DNA of 64,000 nucleotides from Actinoplanes sp. NBRC 103695 (GCF_030269485.1 NZ_BSTL01000009.1:186001-250000); one strand, 5' to 3'; positions 1-8,758 are shown, numbered from the stretch's first letter. Made by a program: numbers and translations. The notes: generated by a model not told the origin, from the sequence alone.

Positions 1-1668
1 ATCGGGCACACCCGATGGGCCACGCACGGCGGCCCGACCGACCGCAACGCGCACCCGCACCTCTCCGCCGACGGCCGGGTGGCGGTGATCCACAACGGCA
101 TCATCGAGAACTTCTCCCGGCTGCGCGCCGAGATCGAGGCCACCGGCGTCGAGTTCAGCAGCGACACCGACACCGAGTGCGCCGCCCACCTGCTCGCCGC
201 CGAGATGCGCACCCTGCGCGAGAGTGGCGCGGCGGAGGGCCCGGAGCTGCTCGCCGAGGGCATGCGCCGCACGGTTCGCCGGCTCGAGGGCGCCTTCACG
301 CTGCTCGCGGTCGACGTCGAGGCGCCCGACGCGGTGGTCGCCGCCCGGCGCAACTCGCCGCTGGTCGTGGGCCGCGGCGAGGGTGAGAACTTCCTGGCCA
401 GCGACGTCTCCGCGTTCATCGAGCACACCCGCGAGGCGATCGAGCTCGGCCAGGACCAGGTCGTCCTGATCACCCCGGCCGGCATCGAGATCACCGACTT
501 CCTGGGCACGCCGGCCACCGGCAAGGAGTTCCACGTCGACTGGGACGCCGCCGCCGCGGAGAAGGGCGGCTACGACTACTTCATGCTCAAGGAGATCGCC
601 GAGCAGCCGCAGGCCATCGCCGACACGCTGCTGGGCCGGCTCTCCGACCGCGGCGACATCGTCCTCGACGAGGTGCGCCTCACCGACCAGGACCTGCGCG
701 ACGTCGACAAGGTCTTCATCGTCGCCTGCGGCACGTCGTACCACGCGGGCATGGTCGCCAAGTACGCGATCGAGCACTGGGTGCGCATCCCGTGCGAGGT
801 GGAGCTGGCCAGCGAGTTCCGTTACCGCGACCCGATCCTGGACCGCTCGACCCTGATGATCGTGATCAGCCAGTCCGGCGAGACCATGGACACCCTGATG
901 GCCCTGCGGCACGCCAAGGAGCAGAAGGCCAGGGTGCTGGCGATCTGCAACACCAACGGATCGACGATCCCGCGCGAGTCGGACGCCGTGCTCTACACGC
1001 ACGGCGGCCCGGAGGTCGCGGTGGCGTCGACCAAGGCGTTCGTCACCCAGCTGGCCGCCTGTTACCTGATCGGCCTGCACCTGGCCCAGATCCGCGGCGT
1101 GATGTACGCCGACGAGGTCACCGCCGTGGTCGACCGTCTCCAGCAGGTCCCGGACCAGCTGCGTGACCTGCTCGCCGGCATGGAGGACGTGCGCGCCCTG
1201 GGCCGCGAGCTGAAGACCGCCTCGACGATCCTCTTCATCGGCCGGCACGTCGGCTTCCCGGTGGCCCTGGAGGGCGCCCTGAAGCTGAAGGAGCTCGCCT
1301 ACATGCACGCCGAGGGCTTCGCGGCCGGTGAGCTCAAGCACGGTCCGATCGCGCTGATCGACGAGGGCACCCCGGTGGTCTGCGTGGTGCCGTCGCCGGC
1401 CGGCCGTGGCGTGATCCGCGACAAGGTCGTCTCGAACATCCAGGAGGTGCGCGCCCGCGGGGCCCGCACCATCGTGATCGCTGAGGAGGGCGACGACGCG
1501 GTCAAGGCGTACGCCGACCACCTGATCACGGTGCCGCGCACGCCGACCCTGCTCGCCCCGCTGATGACCACGGTCCCGCTGCAGATCCTGGCCTGCGAGA
1601 TCGCCGCCGCCCGGGGTCACGACGTGGACCAGCCGCGCAACCTGGCCAAGTCGGTCACGGTCGAATAG
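1..1668 (+). CDS. glmS: Glutamine--fructose-6-phosphate aminotransferase, 5'-truncated by window edge
   Basis: GlmS makes glucosamine-6-phosphate from fructose-6-phosphate and glutamine, the first step toward UDP-GlcNAc and peptidoglycan. The frame is open from base 1. About 555 residues are present; family members of about 610-640 residues suggest that some 60-80 N-terminal residues, including the catalytic Cys, lie outside the window. The fragment starts inside the glutaminase domain (HNGIIENF near residue 26). Two SIS sugar-isomerase domains follow, with CGTSYHAG and SQSGETMDT in the first and a family-typical C-terminus ending LAKSVTVE. It ends 8 bp from the convergent hydrolase gene, with no room for a dedicated terminator. 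Identification is secure. Confidence 0.97.
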   Translation: MGHTRWATHGGPTDRNAHPHLSADGRVAVIHNGIIENFSRLRAEIEATGVEFSSDTDTECAAHLLAAEMRTLRESGAAEGPELLAEGMRRTVRRLEGAFTLLAVDVEAPDAVVAARRNSPLVVGRGEGENFLASDVSAFIEHTREAIELGQDQVVLITPAGIEITDFLGTPATGKEFHVDWDAAAAEKGGYDYFMLKEIAEQPQAIADTLLGRLSDRGDIVLDEVRLTDQDLRDVDKVFIVACGTSYHAGMVAKYAIEHWVRIPCEVELASEFRYRDPILDRSTLMIVISQSGETMDTLMALRHAKEQKARVLAICNTNGSTIPRESDAVLYTHGGPEVAVASTKAFVTQLAACYLIGLHLAQIRGVMYADEVTAVVDRLQQVPDQLRDLLAGMEDVRALGRELKTASTILFIGRHVGFPVALEGALKLKELAYMHAEGFAAGELKHGPIALIDEGTPVVCVVPSPAGRGVIRDKVVSNIQEVRARGARTIVIAEEGDDAVKAYADHLITVPRTPTLLAPLMTTVPLQILACEIAAARGHDVDQPRNLAKSVTVE

Positions 1669-1676
1669 CCCGATCG

Positions 1677-3137
1677 TCATCGTCGGCCCAGCGTGACCGA
1701 CGCCAGTCCGTCCAGCGCCGGGCGCCCCGGATCCCAATATCCGGAGTGTCCGGCGTCCGGCTGACTGGGCACCACCCGCGCCCCGAAGTCCGGGTCGGCC
1801 GGGTTGTGCCCGTGCCAGAGCTCGTCCTCCGGCAGTCCGAAGGCGAGCAGCGGTCCGGCCACCTCGTTCAGGGCGAGGTCCTTGAGCAGGCCCACGGGCG
1901 CGGGCGTGGCGTACTGGACGGCGTCGGTCAGCGAGCTCATCGCGTACACCGAAGGCACCGCCAGGTCGGTGGCGTGCTCGACGCCGGCGCCGGGCGACCC
2001 GACCAGCACGACCGCGTCCGCCTCCAGTCCCGGCGAGTGCGCCGCTGAGCCCACCACCAGCGACCCGTAGCTGTGGCCCAGCACCGTGAGCCGGGCGGCC
2101 TGGTCGCCGTGGGTGGCGCGCAGGCCCTCCTGGAACTGGCGCAGCGCGGGTGCGCCGGCCAGCGCCCGGTCCTTGCCGGCCGCCTCGTGCACGAAGCCGG
2201 GCGCGTCGTAGTCCAGCCACAGGACGGCGCTGGTCGCGGTGGCCGGGTCGAGCTCCCTCGCGCGGGCGGCCACCGTCTCGGCGCGGCCCAGCTCGCGGGC
2301 GTACGAGGCCAGGTCGGCGGTCATCCCGGGCACGTGGGTGAGCACGCTGGCCGCCGCGTCGGGGTCGCCGGAGGCGAGCACCAGCCGATCGCGGTCCAGG
2401 TGCAGCAGGTAGCCCCGCGGTCCGGCCGGATCGTCGAGGCGGGCGGCGAGGTCGGGATGCCCGTCCAGCAGCAGCCTGTTGGCCAGGTCGCGGAAGGCGG
2501 CCGGGATGCCGTCCCGGGCGCCCAGCCATCCCGGCTGGGTGGCGGCCAGCCAGTAGCGCTGCTCCGCCGTGAGCTCGGCCCACCACGTGCCGACCTGGGC
2601 CGGCGTGGCATTCGCCGATGGGACCGGTCCGGCCGACGGCGGCGGGGCGCCCAGGTTGCTCATCAGCGAGTCGGCCAGCTCGGCGAGGCGTCCCGTGGTC
2701 GCGGTGTCGGCCTCGGCGGCGATCCGCAGCGCCGCCTGGATCTGGGCCGTCACCTGCCCGAAGGCGGGTGCCACCGGTGGCGTGACCCGCCCGTCGTCGT
2801 CCAGCCGCAGCCCGGCCCGGCCGGCCATCTCCACCCCACGGCTCAGCACCGCCCGGGCCCGCTCGAGGGCGCCGGCCCACTCGCTCAGCGCCTGATCGGC
2901 GGACCAGCAGTGCAACCGGATCAGGACGGCCATCCGGCGCATCCGCTCCAGCTGGGCGGTCGCCGCGGTGGCGGCCGCGCCCGTCCAGGCGGCGGCGACC
3001 CTGGCCAGCTGGGCGGCGATCGAGGCGGCCCACCGCTCGGCCGTGGCGGCGTGCCGGCGCCAGTCGGCGGCCACCTCCCGCCAGCGGGCCGGGTCGGTCG
3101 CGCGCAGCCTCGCGTACGTGATGGACAGATCGGTCAC
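1677..3137 (-). CDS. Alpha/beta hydrolase (DUF1023-like) with helical WXG-like N-terminus
   Basis: About 486 residues. The N-terminal 200 or so are Ala-rich and helical (WREVAADWRRH, repeated Trp), resembling WXG/PPE-type helical domains. The C-terminal half is an alpha/beta hydrolase with nucleophile elbow GHSYGS near residue 356, an acidic strand (VVLVGSPGAG) and a late His (GHSGYWD), as in DUF1023 proteins. No signal peptide or membrane segment is seen. The GTG start is chosen because it overlaps the stop of the upstream EspC-like gene by 4 bp, indicating translational coupling. The reading frame stays open far upstream, but that part is a shadow of acpS and nnr. The substrate is unknown; export through a type VII system is a possibility, not shown. 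Confidence 0.8.
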   Translation of the reverse strand: MTDLSITYARLRATDPARWREVAADWRRHAATAERWAASIAAQLARVAAAWTGAAATAATAQLERMRRMAVLIRLHCWSADQALSEWAGALERARAVLSRGVEMAGRAGLRLDDDGRVTPPVAPAFGQVTAQIQAALRIAAEADTATTGRLAELADSLMSNLGAPPPSAGPVPSANATPAQVGTWWAELTAEQRYWLAATQPGWLGARDGIPAAFRDLANRLLLDGHPDLAARLDDPAGPRGYLLHLDRDRLVLASGDPDAAASVLTHVPGMTADLASYARELGRAETVAARARELDPATATSAVLWLDYDAPGFVHEAAGKDRALAGAPALRQFQEGLRATHGDQAARLTVLGHSYGSLVVGSAAHSPGLEADAVVLVGSPGAGVEHATDLAVPSVYAMSSLTDAVQYATPAPVGLLKDLALNEVAGPLLAFGLPEDELWHGHNPADPDFGARVVPSQPDAGHSGYWDPGRPALDGLASVTLGRR

Positions 3138-3415
3138 CGCACGGCCCGCAACAGACCGGCGATCTGATCGTCGGCCGCGTCGTAGTCGTCCGCGACCGCG
3201 GTGAGCCGGTCGGCGGCCTGGTCCAGATCGGTGGCCAGCAGGCCGGCGCGGACCCGGGAGGTGTTGGCCAGCGCGTCCGCGGCCTCGGCCGTCGACCAGC
3301 CCGGCACGGATGGGCTCGGCGGCGCGTGTGCGGCTCGCACTGTCGCGCTGAGCTCGAGCAAGGGGCGTACGCAAGCTCTCAGGGCCTCGGTGTCGACCTC
3401 GAGATCGGACCGCAT
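3134..3415 (-). CDS. EspC/WXG100-like small helical protein
   Basis: A 93-residue, Ala/Leu/Asp-rich, fully helical protein. Its N-terminus (LEVDTEALR) and C-terminal YDAADDQIAGLL resemble the DUF2580/EspC family of type VII-associated proteins. A strong ribosome site, GGAGGTGACC, precedes its ATG. Its TGA overlaps the GTG of the downstream hydrolase gene, so the two are probably co-translated. Pairing of an EspC/WXG-like small protein with a larger protein is common in actinomycete type VII substrate loci, but no secretion genes are present here. Function is inferred from resemblance only. Confidence 0.7.
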   Translation of the reverse strand: MRSDLEVDTEALRACVRPLLELSATVRAAHAPPSPSVPGWSTAEAADALANTSRVRAGLLATDLDQAADRLTAVADDYDAADDQIAGLLRAVR

Positions 3416-3490
3416 CGGTCACCTCCAGTTGAACGGGTGACCGGAACAGTAGATCGATCTCCCGGCGGCGGCCGGAGCCTGTGGACAACC

Positions 3491-3572
3491 AAGGCCTGTC
3501 GTGTTGATCCGCCGGGGCTACGGAGGGGTCCAGAGCGCGCCTCACTCCCGACGGATCAACACGACAGGCCTT
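3491..3572. repeat. 21-bp perfect inverted repeat around a 40-bp centre
   Basis: The arms at 3491-3511 and 3552-3572 are perfect reverse complements; each begins or ends with AAGGCCTGTCG read from outside. After one mismatch the stem can continue inward for several pairs (CGGG with CCCG). The element sits between divergently transcribed genes and ends only 12 bp before the acpS start, so it is badly placed for a terminator. It may be a small palindromic mobile or REP-like repeat, or an operator. Only one copy was noticed in the window. Confidence 0.8.
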
Positions 3573-3584
3573 AGGGTTATCGGC

Positions 3585-3953
3585 GTGATCGTGGCTGTCG
3601 GCATCGACGTCGTGCTGGTGGAACGCTTCGCCGGAGCGCTGGAGCGGACACCCCTGCTGGCGGATCGGCTGTTCACCGAGGGTGAGCGCCGGACCTCGTC
3701 CGGCAATCCGCGCTCTCCGGAGTCGCTGGCGGCCCGGTTCGCGGCCAAGGAGGCGGTGGCCAAGGCGCTCGGTGCACCGGCCGGTCTGCGCTGGCACGAT
3801 TGTGAGATCGTGGCGGATCCCGACGGGCGGCCCTGGCTCACGGTCGCGGGCACGGTCGCCGCGGCCGCCGCCGAGCGGGGAGTGAACCGCTGGCACCTCT
3901 CCCTCTCGCACGACGGGGGGATCGCATCGGCCATGGTGGTCGCGGAAAGCTGA
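3585..3953 (+). CDS. acpS: Holo-[acyl-carrier-protein] synthase
   Basis: AcpS transfers 4'-phosphopantetheine from CoA to the serine of acyl carrier protein. The 122-residue length fits the family (about 120-130). The N-terminus VGIDVVLVERF carries the Mg-binding Asp, and FAAKEAVAKALG carries the conserved Glu and Lys. The GTG start gives the usual short N-terminus before GID; the frame extends further upstream only through the inverted repeat, which I take as non-coding. It is followed 15 bp later by nnr in the same direction, the common actinobacterial order acpS-nnr-alr. Confidence 0.94.
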   Translation: MIVAVGIDVVLVERFAGALERTPLLADRLFTEGERRTSSGNPRSPESLAARFAAKEAVAKALGAPAGLRWHDCEIVADPDGRPWLTVAGTVAAAAAERGVNRWHLSLSHDGGIASAMVVAES

Positions 3954-3968
3954 GGATGGGGAGGACCA

Positions 3969-5435
3969 ATGCGGCAGGCCTGGCGCGTCGCGGACGTGCG
4001 CGCCGCCGAGAAAGCGCTGATGGCGACGCTGCCGGAGGGCACGCTGATGCAGCGGGCCGCGGCCGGGCTGGCACGGCGCTGCACGATGCTGCTGGCCGGG
4101 TCCGGCGGCGTCTACGGCGCTCAGGTGCTGCTGCTGATCGGCAGCGGTGACAACGGCGGTGACGCGCTCTACGCCGGCGCCCGGCTGGCGGAGCGGGGCG
4201 CCCAGGTCCGCGCCCTGCTGCTGAACCCGGACAAGGTCCACCTCGCCGGCTTGGCGGCCCTGCGCCGCTCGGGTGGTTTCACCGTGCGTGACCTGCCGAC
4301 CCGGTCCGATCTGGTGCTGGACGGCATCGTCGGCATCGGCGCGAGCGGCGGGCTGCGGCCGGAGGCGGCGGCGATCGTCCGCACGCTGGGCGGGCTGCGG
4401 TCGCGCGACGGCGGCCGGCCGCCGGTGGTCGCGGTGGACGTGCCGAGCGGTGTGACGGTCGACACCGGCGATGTGCCCGGCGACGCGGTGCACGCGGACG
4501 TGACGGTGACCTTCGGCTGCCTCAAACCCGCCCACGTGGTGGGTCCGGCGGCACCCCTGGCGGGCCAGGTCGACCTGGTGGACATCGGGCTGCGCCCGAC
4601 CTTGAGATCCGATCCCGCGGTACGCGTTCCGGACGCGGACGACATCGCCGGGTGGTTGCCGAGTCTCGGGTCGGCGTCGGACAAGTACAGCCGAGGCGTG
4701 GTCGGCGTGGCCACCGGTTCGGCGACCTATCCGGGCGCGGCGCTGCTGTCGGTGGCGGGCGCCCTGGCCGGGCCGGCCGGCATGGTCCGCTACGCCGGCA
4801 GCGCGCACGCCGAGGTGGTGCGGGCGCATCCCTCGGTGGTGGCGGCGCCCCGGGTCGGCGAGGCGGGCCGGGTGCAGGCCTGGGTCTGCGGTTCCGGGCT
4901 GGGGACCGACGACGGAGCACGTACCGAGCTGCGCAGCGTGCTGGCCACCTCACTGCCGGTGCTGCTCGACGCTGACGCACTGACCCTTCTGGTGGACGGC
5001 CAGCACGCCGAGGACCTGCGCCGCGACGCCCCGCTGGTGCTCACGCCGCACGACGGCGAGTTCAAGCGGCTGGCCGGTGAGGCGCCCGGCGCCGACCGGA
5101 TGTCCGCCGCCTGCCGGATGGCCGCCTGGACCAACGCGGTCGTCCTTCTCAAGGGTGATCGCACGATCGTGGCCACCCCGGCCGGCGAGGTCTGGGCCAA
5201 CCCGACCGGTACGTCGGTGCTGGCCACCGCGGGCAGCGGCGACGTGCTCGCGGGCCTGCTCGGCTCGCTGCTGGCGAGCGGGCTGGCGCCGGAGCGCGCG
5301 GCGGTCGCGGCGGCCTACCTGCACGGGCTGGCCGGTCGCCGGGCGGCGTTGGACGGACCGGTCACCGCACCGGATGTGGCGGCGGCGTTGCGTGCGACGA
5401 TCCGGGACACGGCCGGTTCCGCAACCTCTCAGTAG
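3969..5435 (+). CDS. nnr: Bifunctional NAD(P)H-hydrate epimerase / ADP-dependent dehydratase
   Basis: Repairs NADHX and NADPHX, the damaged hydrated forms of nicotinamide cofactors. The 488 residues contain both family domains. The N-terminal epimerase (about 1-215) has GSGDNGGDAL near residue 57. The C-terminal dehydratase (about 225-480) has LTPHDGEFKRL and the nucleotide-binding ATAGSGDVLAG. GGGGAGGA precedes the ATG. Together with acpS upstream and alr 10 bp downstream it looks like one operon. The length and fused architecture are normal for bacterial Nnr. Confidence 0.95.
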   Translation: MRQAWRVADVRAAEKALMATLPEGTLMQRAAAGLARRCTMLLAGSGGVYGAQVLLLIGSGDNGGDALYAGARLAERGAQVRALLLNPDKVHLAGLAALRRSGGFTVRDLPTRSDLVLDGIVGIGASGGLRPEAAAIVRTLGGLRSRDGGRPPVVAVDVPSGVTVDTGDVPGDAVHADVTVTFGCLKPAHVVGPAAPLAGQVDLVDIGLRPTLRSDPAVRVPDADDIAGWLPSLGSASDKYSRGVVGVATGSATYPGAALLSVAGALAGPAGMVRYAGSAHAEVVRAHPSVVAAPRVGEAGRVQAWVCGSGLGTDDGARTELRSVLATSLPVLLDADALTLLVDGQHAEDLRRDAPLVLTPHDGEFKRLAGEAPGADRMSAACRMAAWTNAVVLLKGDRTIVATPAGEVWANPTGTSVLATAGSGDVLAGLLGSLLASGLAPERAAVAAAYLHGLAGRRAALDGPVTAPDVAAALRATIRDTAGSATSQ

Positions 5436-5445
5436 GCTGGGAATC

Positions 5446-6555
5446 ATGTGGCAGGCCGAGGTCCGGATCGATCTGGACGCGATCCGGGACAACGTGGCGA
5501 CGTTGCGCGCCCGCACCACCGCCGAGGTGATGGCGGCGGTGAAGGCCGACGGGTACGGCCACGGCATGGTCCCGTCCGCCCGGGCGGCCCTGGCCGGCGG
5601 CGCGACCTGGCTCGGCGTGGCCACCCTGGACGAGGCGCTGACCCTGCGCGGCGCCGGGATCACCGCGCCCGTACTGGCCTGGCTGCACGCCCCCGGCCTC
5701 CCGTTGCACGACGGCGTGGCGGCCGACGTCGACCTGAGCGCGGGCGGCCTGGCCCAGCTGGCCGAGCTGGTGGCGGCCGCCCGCCGGGCCGAGCGGACCG
5801 CCCGGGTGCACCTCAAGCTGGACACCGGGCTCGGGCGCGGCGGCGCGCTCGCCGACGAGTGGCCCGCGCTGGTCGAGGCGGCAGCCAAGGCGCAGGCCGC
5901 CGGCGAGATCGACGTGATCGGCGTGTGGAGCCACTTCGCCTGCGCGGACTCGCCCGGGCACGAGTCGGTCGGCCGGCAGCTGGCCGCGTTCGCCGACGGG
6001 CTGGCGGTCGCCGAGCAGACCGGTGTGTCCCCGCGGTACCGGCACATCGCCAACTCGGCGGCGCTGCTGACCCGGCCCGACGCCCACTACGACCTGGTCC
6101 GGCCGGGCATCGCGATCTACGGGCTGTCGCCGATCGCGGGGGAGACCTTCGGCCTGCGGCCGGCGATGACCGCCCGGGCGCGGGTCACCATGACCAAGCG
6201 GGTTCCGGCCGGGCAGGGCGTCTCGTACGGCCTGACCTACCACACCCCACGGGAGACCACGCTGGCGCTGATCCCGCTGGGGTACGGCGACGGGGTGCCC
6301 CGGCACGCGTCCAGCGCCGGCCCGGTGGAGATCAACGGCCGGGTGCACACCATCGCGGGCCGGGTCTGCATGGACCAGATCGTGATCGACTGCGGCGACG
6401 ACCCGGTGGCGCCGGGCGACGTCGCCACGCTGTTCGGTCCGGGGCGGCCCACGGCCGACGACTGGGCCGACGCGAGCGGGACGATCAACTACGAGATCGT
6501 GACGCGGTTCGGCGGCAGCCGAGTGCCGCGGGTTTACGACGGTGGAACGCCGTGA
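5446..6555 (+). CDS. alr: Alanine racemase
   Basis: PLP-dependent interconversion of L- and D-alanine, supplying D-Ala for peptidoglycan. 369 residues, normal for Alr. The PLP lysine is in AVKADGYGHG (about K33) and the second catalytic base, Tyr, in VSYGLTYH near residue 261. The conserved CMDQIVID segment is present. The ATG start leaves the family-typical short lead into VRIDLDAIRDN. It lies 10 bp after nnr and is followed by a hydrolase gene and tsaE. Confidence 0.96.
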   Translation: MWQAEVRIDLDAIRDNVATLRARTTAEVMAAVKADGYGHGMVPSARAALAGGATWLGVATLDEALTLRGAGITAPVLAWLHAPGLPLHDGVAADVDLSAGGLAQLAELVAAARRAERTARVHLKLDTGLGRGGALADEWPALVEAAAKAQAAGEIDVIGVWSHFACADSPGHESVGRQLAAFADGLAVAEQTGVSPRYRHIANSAALLTRPDAHYDLVRPGIAIYGLSPIAGETFGLRPAMTARARVTMTKRVPAGQGVSYGLTYHTPRETTLALIPLGYGDGVPRHASSAGPVEINGRVHTIAGRVCMDQIVIDCGDDPVAPGDVATLFGPGRPTADDWADASGTINYEIVTRFGGSRVPRVYDGGTP

Positions 6556-6577
6556 GGAAGCCAAAGGGGAGGCTTAG

Positions 6578-7636
6578 ATGAGCCGAGCCAAGCGCGTCGG
6601 GCTCGTCGGTGCGGTCGTGGGTGTAGCGGCGGCCGGCCTGGCCACCGCGTTCGCGGTCGAGCGGGTGCTGGTCCGCCGGTCGGTGAACGCGCCCGGCGAC
6701 CCGCACCGTGAGGAGGAGTTCGGCGACCAGCCGTTCGACGAGCAGCTCACGGTCACCGCCGCGGACGGCACCGACCTGCACGTGGAGATCGTCGAGCCGC
6801 GTGAGCCCGGCGACAAGCCGACCATCGTGTTCGTGCACGGATTCGCGCTGGACATGGGCACGTTCTACTTCCAGCGCAAGGCGCTGACCGAGCGCGGCGA
6901 CCACCGCCTGGTCTTCTACGACCAGCCGGGGCACGGGCGGTCCGGCAAGCTCAAGTCCGGCGACTACGACATCGCGGCGCTGGGCAAGTCGCTGGCGGCG
7001 ATCCTCGATCAGACCGTGCCGGACGGCCACATCATCCTGGTCGGCCACTCGATGGGCGGCATGACGATCATGGCGTTCGCCGAGCAGTACCCGGAGTGGT
7101 TCGGCGAGCGGGTCACCGGAGTGGTGCTGATCTCCACCTCGGCCGGGCTGATCGACAAGACCAAGATCGGCCTGCCCACCCTGGTGGCCCGGGCCAGCGC
7201 GCCCTGGTTCCCGGTCTGGAACGCCGCCGCGCGCCTCGGCGGCCCGGCCATCAACAAGGCCCGGGTCGCCTCCTCCGATCTGGCCTGGCTGCTCACCCGG
7301 CGGTACGGGTTCGGCGAGGGCAAGCCGAGCCCGACGCTGGTCACCTTCGTCGAGAACATGAACTCCAAGACGTCGGTGGAGACGCTGACGAAGTACCTGC
7401 ACACGCTGTACACGCACAACCGTTTCCCGGCGCTGTCCGCGCTGCGCGGCGTGCCGGTGCTGGTGATCGTCGGCACGAAGGACTATCTGACCCCGGTCAC
7501 CCACTCCGAGGAGATCCTCAAACACCTGCCCGAGGCGGTGCTGGTGAAGATCGACAACAGCGGGCACGTGGTGATGCTGGAGAAGGCGGACGAGGTGAAC
7601 GCGGCGATCCTGCCGTTCCTGGAGAAGATCTCGTGA
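6578..7636 (+). CDS. Membrane-anchored alpha/beta hydrolase
   Basis: 352 residues. An N-terminal hydrophobic segment (about residues 8-28, VGLVGAVVGVAAAGLA) suggests a membrane anchor or uncleaved signal. An alpha/beta-hydrolase fold follows, with the oxyanion segment FVHGFALD, nucleophile GHSMGG (Ser near 157), acidic residue in GTKDYLTP and His in NSGHVVMLE. All triad positions are present, so it is probably an active esterase or lipase; the substrate is unknown. It starts 22 bp after alr and overlaps tsaE by 4 bp, so it is embedded in this operon. A hydrolase between alr and tsaE is a common actinobacterial arrangement. Confidence 0.88.
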   Translation: MSRAKRVGLVGAVVGVAAAGLATAFAVERVLVRRSVNAPGDPHREEEFGDQPFDEQLTVTAADGTDLHVEIVEPREPGDKPTIVFVHGFALDMGTFYFQRKALTERGDHRLVFYDQPGHGRSGKLKSGDYDIAALGKSLAAILDQTVPDGHIILVGHSMGGMTIMAFAEQYPEWFGERVTGVVLISTSAGLIDKTKIGLPTLVARASAPWFPVWNAAARLGGPAINKARVASSDLAWLLTRRYGFGEGKPSPTLVTFVENMNSKTSVETLTKYLHTLYTHNRFPALSALRGVPVLVIVGTKDYLTPVTHSEEILKHLPEAVLVKIDNSGHVVMLEKADEVNAAILPFLEKIS

Positions 7637-8091
7637 TCCTGCTGTCCACCGTGGACGACACACGCGACTTCGGGCGCCGCCTCGCCGCCGTGCTGCGGCC
7701 CGGTGATCTCGTGCTGCTGACCGGGCCGCTGGGCGCAGGCAAGACCGCGGCGGCCCAGGGGATCGGCGCCGGGCTGGGCGTGCGGGGGCCGATCACGTCG
7801 CCCACGTTCGTGATCGCGCGGGTGCATCAGGGGCCGGTGCCGATGGTGCACGCGGACGCGTACCGTCTCGGCGACCGGCCCGACCCGCGCGCCGAGATCG
7901 ACGACCTCGACCTGGACGCGTCCGCCGAGGACGCGGTGACCGTGGTCGAGTGGGGCGAGGGGCTGGCCGAGCAGCTCAACGACGAATATCTGCAGGTCCG
8001 CATCGACCGCCGGGACGACGACACCCGAGCTGTGGACCTGGTTCCGCACGGTGGCGACTGGGAAGCAAGGATCAAGGACATCAACGAATGA
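7633..8091 (+). CDS. tsaE: tRNA threonylcarbamoyladenosine biosynthesis ATPase TsaE
   Basis: TsaE is the P-loop ATPase that works with TsaB and TsaD to make t6A37 in ANN-decoding tRNAs. 152 residues, typical size. The Walker A motif is GPLGAGKTAA (about residues 34-43), followed by SPTFVI and the conserved HADAYRL and VVEWGEG segments. The GTG start overlaps the TGA of the hydrolase gene by 4 bp; the 3' end overlaps the ung ATG by 4 bp. tsaB and tsaD lie just downstream, completing the t6A set apart from TsaC. Confidence 0.95.
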   Translation: MILLSTVDDTRDFGRRLAAVLRPGDLVLLTGPLGAGKTAAAQGIGAGLGVRGPITSPTFVIARVHQGPVPMVHADAYRLGDRPDPRAEIDDLDLDASAEDAVTVVEWGEGLAEQLNDEYLQVRIDRRDDDTRAVDLVPHGGDWEARIKDINE

Positions 8092-8756
8092 ATCTCGTGG
8101 AGCTGCTGCCGGAGTCATGGCAGGCCGCATTGGCGGAACATCTGGACGCGGAGCAGACCGCGGCCCTGGGCGCCTTCGTGGCGAGCGAGTACGCCGAGCA
8201 CACCGTCTATCCGCCGATCGAGGACCTGTTCGCGGCGTACCGGCTGTGCCCGCCCTCCCGGACGTCCGTGCTCATCCTGGGCCAGGACCCCTATCACGGC
8301 CCGGGCCAGGCGCACGGGCTCAGTTTCAGCGTGCGCGACGGGGTGCGGATCCCACCGTCGCTGCGCAACGTCTTCAAGGAGCTCGCCGCGGACGTCGGCG
8401 TCACGCAGCCCACGGCCGGCGACCTGACCGGCTGGGCCGAGCAGGGCGTGCTGCTGCTCAACGCGGTGCTCACGGTCCGGGCGGCCAAGGCCGGCTCGCA
8501 TGCGAACAAGGGCTGGGAGGCGTTCACCGACGCGACGATCCGGGCGTTGAACGCGCGCGACGAACGGGTCGTCTTCCTCCTCTGGGGCGGCTACGCCCGC
8601 AAGAAGGCGGCGCTGATCACCAACCCGGCGCACACCGTGCTGGAAGCCGGCCATCCCAGCCCGCTCAACCGGGCCGGGTTCCTGGGCTCGCGTCCGTTCA
8701 GTGCGGCGAACAAGGCGCTGGCCGACGCCGGCCGCGCCACCGTCGTCTGGGGCTGA
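8088..8756 (+). CDS. ung: Uracil-DNA glycosylase (family 1)
   Basis: Removes uracil from DNA at the start of base-excision repair. 222 residues, normal for Ung. The water-activating motif is GQDPYHG (Asp near 67) and the DNA-intercalating loop is HPSPLN (His near 189). LLLNAVLTV and FLLWGGYA match conserved core strands. ATG overlaps the tsaE stop (ATGA), and tsaB begins 3 bp after its stop, so it is translated as part of the t6A cluster. Its insertion between tsaE and tsaB is unusual compared with the tsaE-tsaB-rimI-tsaD order I know from other actinobacteria. Confidence 0.96.
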   Translation: MNLVELLPESWQAALAEHLDAEQTAALGAFVASEYAEHTVYPPIEDLFAAYRLCPPSRTSVLILGQDPYHGPGQAHGLSFSVRDGVRIPPSLRNVFKELAADVGVTQPTAGDLTGWAEQGVLLLNAVLTVRAAKAGSHANKGWEAFTDATIRALNARDERVVFLLWGGYARKKAALITNPAHTVLEAGHPSPLNRAGFLGSRPFSAANKALADAGRATVVWG

Positions 8757-8758
8757 CC

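Noticed and set aside
3138..4829. Long minus-strand open frame continuing upstream of the DUF1023 hydrolase
   Set aside because: It is antisense to acpS and nnr, has a GC-rich Arg/His/Gln composition typical of shadow frames, and the real gene starts at the GTG coupled to the EspC-like gene.
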